The position numbers and the translations under genes were made by a program. DNA of 64,000 nucleotides from CAXBNB01 sp040151475 (GTDB lineage: Bacteria; Bacteroidota; Bacteroidia; Cytophagales; Cyclobacteriaceae), in the NCBI RefSeq assembly GCF_040151475.1, contig NZ_JBDKWG010000144.1:124001-188000 (forward strand), written 5' to 3'. Positions 61,596 through 64,000 of this stretch are shown piece after piece (position 1 is the first letter of the stretch; each line of letters begins with the position of its first letter). A model generated the notes under the pieces. That model worked only from the letters and a program-made list of their open reading frames with translations. It was not told the DNA's origin and did no database searches.

Positions 61596-64000
61596 ATGAA
61601 AAACAGATTATTGAGTGTCACCATTTTGATGTTGACATTTTTATTAGAAAACAGAATAAATGCTCAGGATTTTTCCTGGAAATATACGGACAATGATTTG
61701 ATGGTTGAATTGAAATATCCTACTCAAACACTTTATGCTTCCTTTAGTTTTTCTACAGAGGATCAATTACTGATAACAGGTACCATTAAGGGTTTTGCAT
61801 CAAAAAACACTAACAGGCTTCCCGTTAAGTCACTTTTTAAAGAAAATACTGACGGAGTGGTTCTTTCTACGGGTAAGGCAAAAGTGAATATTGATAAATC
61901 TACTCAATTGATTTCCATTGTGCGTTTGCCCAACGATTTACTATGGAAAGGAAAATTAGGAATAGCTCCTCATCCTGAAACCAAAAAGCCAACGATTCAA
62001 ATAACAGCTGTTGACTGTTCTGATGAGCATTACTTTGGATTGGGTGAACGGCTGAATGGATTTGATCAAAAGGGCAAACAAATAATAATGGAGTTGGATG
62101 ATGCATGGTCACGCTCAAATGAGATGGCATATAAGGCAATTCCTTTTTACATGTCATCACGTAATTATGGTGTCTTAGTGAATTCACCGGAGCGCATCAT
62201 TTTCGATATGGGTAAAAACCAGACTGATCAGACCAGTATTACTCTACCGGGTCTCGAAGTAGAATATGTATTTTTTGCCAGTAATTCTCCTTTGACGGTT
62301 ATGGAACAATATACAGGCATCACTGGTAAAAGTCCGGTTATTCCAGGGTGGAGCCTTGAACCGTGGTTGTCACGCAGAGGCCCTGCGGGATGGGTCGATA
62401 CCATGTATCCCAGGCAGGAGCTGGATCAAATGGAGCAAAACGGGCAGCATATTGGTGTAATTCTATGGGAAGGTATCAGACATCAGTTTTTAAAAGATCA
62501 GGAATTTTCTGCTTATGATTTGGTTAATTATTGGCACGACAAGGGAATGAAGGTAGTGTTTTGGGATCGTACCGGACAAATCGAAGACACTCCGGAAAAC
62601 CTGAAAAAATATAAATATGACCAGAAACCAGTAAAGAAATATTTTATCAGAGATGGACAGGGTGAACCTATTAAGGTAGGCCCAAAAGGCGAAATAGCCA
62701 ATCCTGATTTAAACAAACGTGCATTCGTGTACATTGACACTTCCAACCCGGAAGCCATGGAATGGTATTTTAAAAATAAATACGCACTAAAGGTAAAATC
62801 AGACAATGGAAAATCAGGGCCTAACGGATACAATTTGGATGGTGTTAAAATTGATTTCTCTGAATTGCTACCAAAGGATTTGTCGGATTACAAAGTTTAT
62901 AAACCGACACCAGGAATTGCCAATGTCCATGCAGTAAGTTTTTCAGAGCAAACTATGGAGTGGTTGCAAACCGTTAAGCCAGAAGGTGGGATCACATGGA
63001 CAAGAGGGGGAGGTTTAGGACTGCAAAGAGGAGGGGTGTTTTGGAATGGAGACCGTAGCAGAAATTTGTCCCAGTTGAAAGGGACGGTATCTTCGTTGCT
63101 GTCAGTATCTGTTTCGGGCTTGGCTTATGCAGGCCATGACCTGGGAGGCTACATGAGAGGCAATGACGCTGAAGTAGAAGAAACCTACATTAGGGGAGTT
63201 CAGTTTGCGACATTTTCACCTTTTTTTCACGATCACGGTTCTGCTCAATCCCCAAGGGAACAAAACAGATATGGGAGGGAAAATTATGCCTTTTATTCAC
63301 GTGTTCGGTATAATTTGTTGCCTTACTTGGAGGAGCTAATCGAAGATGCATCGGTAAGGGGATGGCCGATGATGCGACCACTGTTTTATTACCATCCTGA
63401 AGATGCGACATCTTGGACTATAGATGATGAATATTATTTGGGCAAGGAGATACTCGTTGCTCCCATTTTGTCCAAGGGAACCAGCCGTGTTGTGTATTTG
63501 CCAACAGGAAACTGGGTTGATTTATGGACGAATGAAAGGTACAAGGGCAATTCTCAAATTCTTGTAAATAAGGCACTGAACAGGATTCCTGTATTCGTTC
63601 GTGAAAATGCAATTCTGCCCTTGGCATTGAATGAAAACCTTGAAATAGGTGGTGATTTTCTGCACAAAGACAAAAACGACCTTAGAATCATCTATAAGCT
63701 TTTGGGATTAAAAAATGGGGTGTACTCACTTCCAAAAAACAATGAAGGCCTGTCCTCACTCAAAGTAACAAAGGATGGAAGGGTGCTACTGAAATTTGAG
63801 AATATAAATGAAGATTTTGGAGTCATTATTCCCAACGCAATACCAACTGCTATCCACTTAAACAACAAAGAACTGTTAGCAGCAGATGCAAACTTTGGTA
63901 AGCAGAAGCAGGGTTGGAAATATGATCCTTCTTCATCAGAATTGAAGATAAAAATAGAAGCTGTAAAAGGTTTATCAGAATATGAAATAGAACTTATTGG
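61596..64000 (+). CDS. GH31 family glycoside hydrolase (3' end beyond window)
   Basis: At least 801 residues and open at the window edge. Signal peptide to about residue 25 (NRINAQ). The N-terminal beta-sandwich has YFGLGERLNGFDQKG and AYKAIPFYMSSRNYGVLVNS. In the catalytic barrel the expected nucleophile is Asp420 (GVKIDFSELLP) and the acid/base is Asp486 (FWNGDRSRN), followed by GLAYAGHDLGGYMRG, a variant of the family GHDIGGF block. GH31 members include alpha-glucosidases, alpha-xylosidases and sulfoquinovosidases; the substrate is open. It probably trims oligosaccharides in the periplasm. Confidence 0.92.
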   Translation, partial: MKNRLLSVTILMLTFLLENRINAQDFSWKYTDNDLMVELKYPTQTLYASFSFSTEDQLLITGTIKGFASKNTNRLPVKSLFKENTDGVVLSTGKAKVNIDKSTQLISIVRLPNDLLWKGKLGIAPHPETKKPTIQITAVDCSDEHYFGLGERLNGFDQKGKQIIMELDDAWSRSNEMAYKAIPFYMSSRNYGVLVNSPERIIFDMGKNQTDQTSITLPGLEVEYVFFASNSPLTVMEQYTGITGKSPVIPGWSLEPWLSRRGPAGWVDTMYPRQELDQMEQNGQHIGVILWEGIRHQFLKDQEFSAYDLVNYWHDKGMKVVFWDRTGQIEDTPENLKKYKYDQKPVKKYFIRDGQGEPIKVGPKGEIANPDLNKRAFVYIDTSNPEAMEWYFKNKYALKVKSDNGKSGPNGYNLDGVKIDFSELLPKDLSDYKVYKPTPGIANVHAVSFSEQTMEWLQTVKPEGGITWTRGGGLGLQRGGVFWNGDRSRNLSQLKGTVSSLLSVSVSGLAYAGHDLGGYMRGNDAEVEETYIRGVQFATFSPFFHDHGSAQSPREQNRYGRENYAFYSRVRYNLLPYLEELIEDASVRGWPMMRPLFYYHPEDATSWTIDDEYYLGKEILVAPILSKGTSRVVYLPTGNWVDLWTNERYKGNSQILVNKALNRIPVFVRENAILPLALNENLEIGGDFLHKDKNDLRIIYKLLGLKNGVYSLPKNNEGLSSLKVTKDGRVLLKFENINEDFGVIIPNAIPTAIHLNNKELLAADANFGKQKQGWKYDPSSSELKIKIEAVKGLSEYEIELI

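Noticed and set aside
1..64000. CRISPR arrays, tRNA or rRNA genes, prophage
   Set aside because: No regularly spaced repeats, cloverleaf-like sequences, rRNA segments or phage structural genes were recognised by eye.

Overview
The window looks like the chromosome of a Bacteroidota bacterium, probably of the order Cytophagales and possibly marine. Evidence is the SusC/SusD pair, a FecR/ECF cascade, Bacteroidota-type promoters (TTTG, about 20 bases, TAnnTTTG), the PSP1/RicT protein with a Lys/Asn-rich tail, the LptC-HlyC-PpiD cluster, NhaD, and the near absence of Shine-Dalgarno sequences. I saw no tRNA, rRNA, CRISPR array or prophage. The order assignment is inference from gene content.

Layout. 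1-3 kb: end of ribH, then nhaD and anmK on the minus strand. 3.1-11 kb: outer-membrane/TPR pair, LptC-like lipoprotein, small membrane protein, CNNM/HlyC protein, PpiD-like foldase, DUF493 and a secreted hypothetical. 11-30.4 kb: mostly minus-strand housekeeping genes (purB, rhomboid protease, prenyl synthase, rnr, fused ABC ATPase, DEDD exonuclease, MBL hydrolase, NatA/NatB-like ABC exporter, LuxR-type regulator, AlsT symporter, GDSL esterase, RicT-like, SdpI and DUF3784 proteins), with plus-strand Ldh2, yaaA, an alpha/beta hydrolase and a small hypothetical. 30.5-31.9 kb: an IS4-family insertion sequence. 31.9-38.2 kb: gamma-glutamyltransferase, two paralogous secreted proteins of unknown function, ywbE, a GNAT-RLAN-ATP-grasp fusion and a decayed second copy of ywbE. 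38.2-44.5 kb: EamA transporter, Amt, a DUF5009/NagX-like membrane protein, a sialate O-acetylesterase-like enzyme and a two-domain universal stress protein.

44.5-47.6 kb is an AT-richer type II restriction-modification island (HTH protein, C5 methyltransferase, PD-(D/E)xK nuclease). The HTH gene has no normal start codon for its first helices.

47.6-64 kb is a same-strand glycan-utilisation locus. It holds a DUF1549/DUF1553 cytochrome-type protein, a Tat-exported DUF1501 partner, an ECF sigma factor, a FecR anti-sigma factor, an STN-domain SusC, SusD, a 748-residue secreted enzyme-like protein of unknown family, and a GH31 glycosidase cut by the window edge. The likely logic is that substrate binding by SusC/SusD signals through the STN domain to FecR, releases the sigma factor and raises transcription. 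The last two proteins would attack the glycan, and the DUF1553/DUF1501 pair may supply another activity. This locus and the ATP-grasp/ywbE neighbourhood are the best places to look for undescribed biology.
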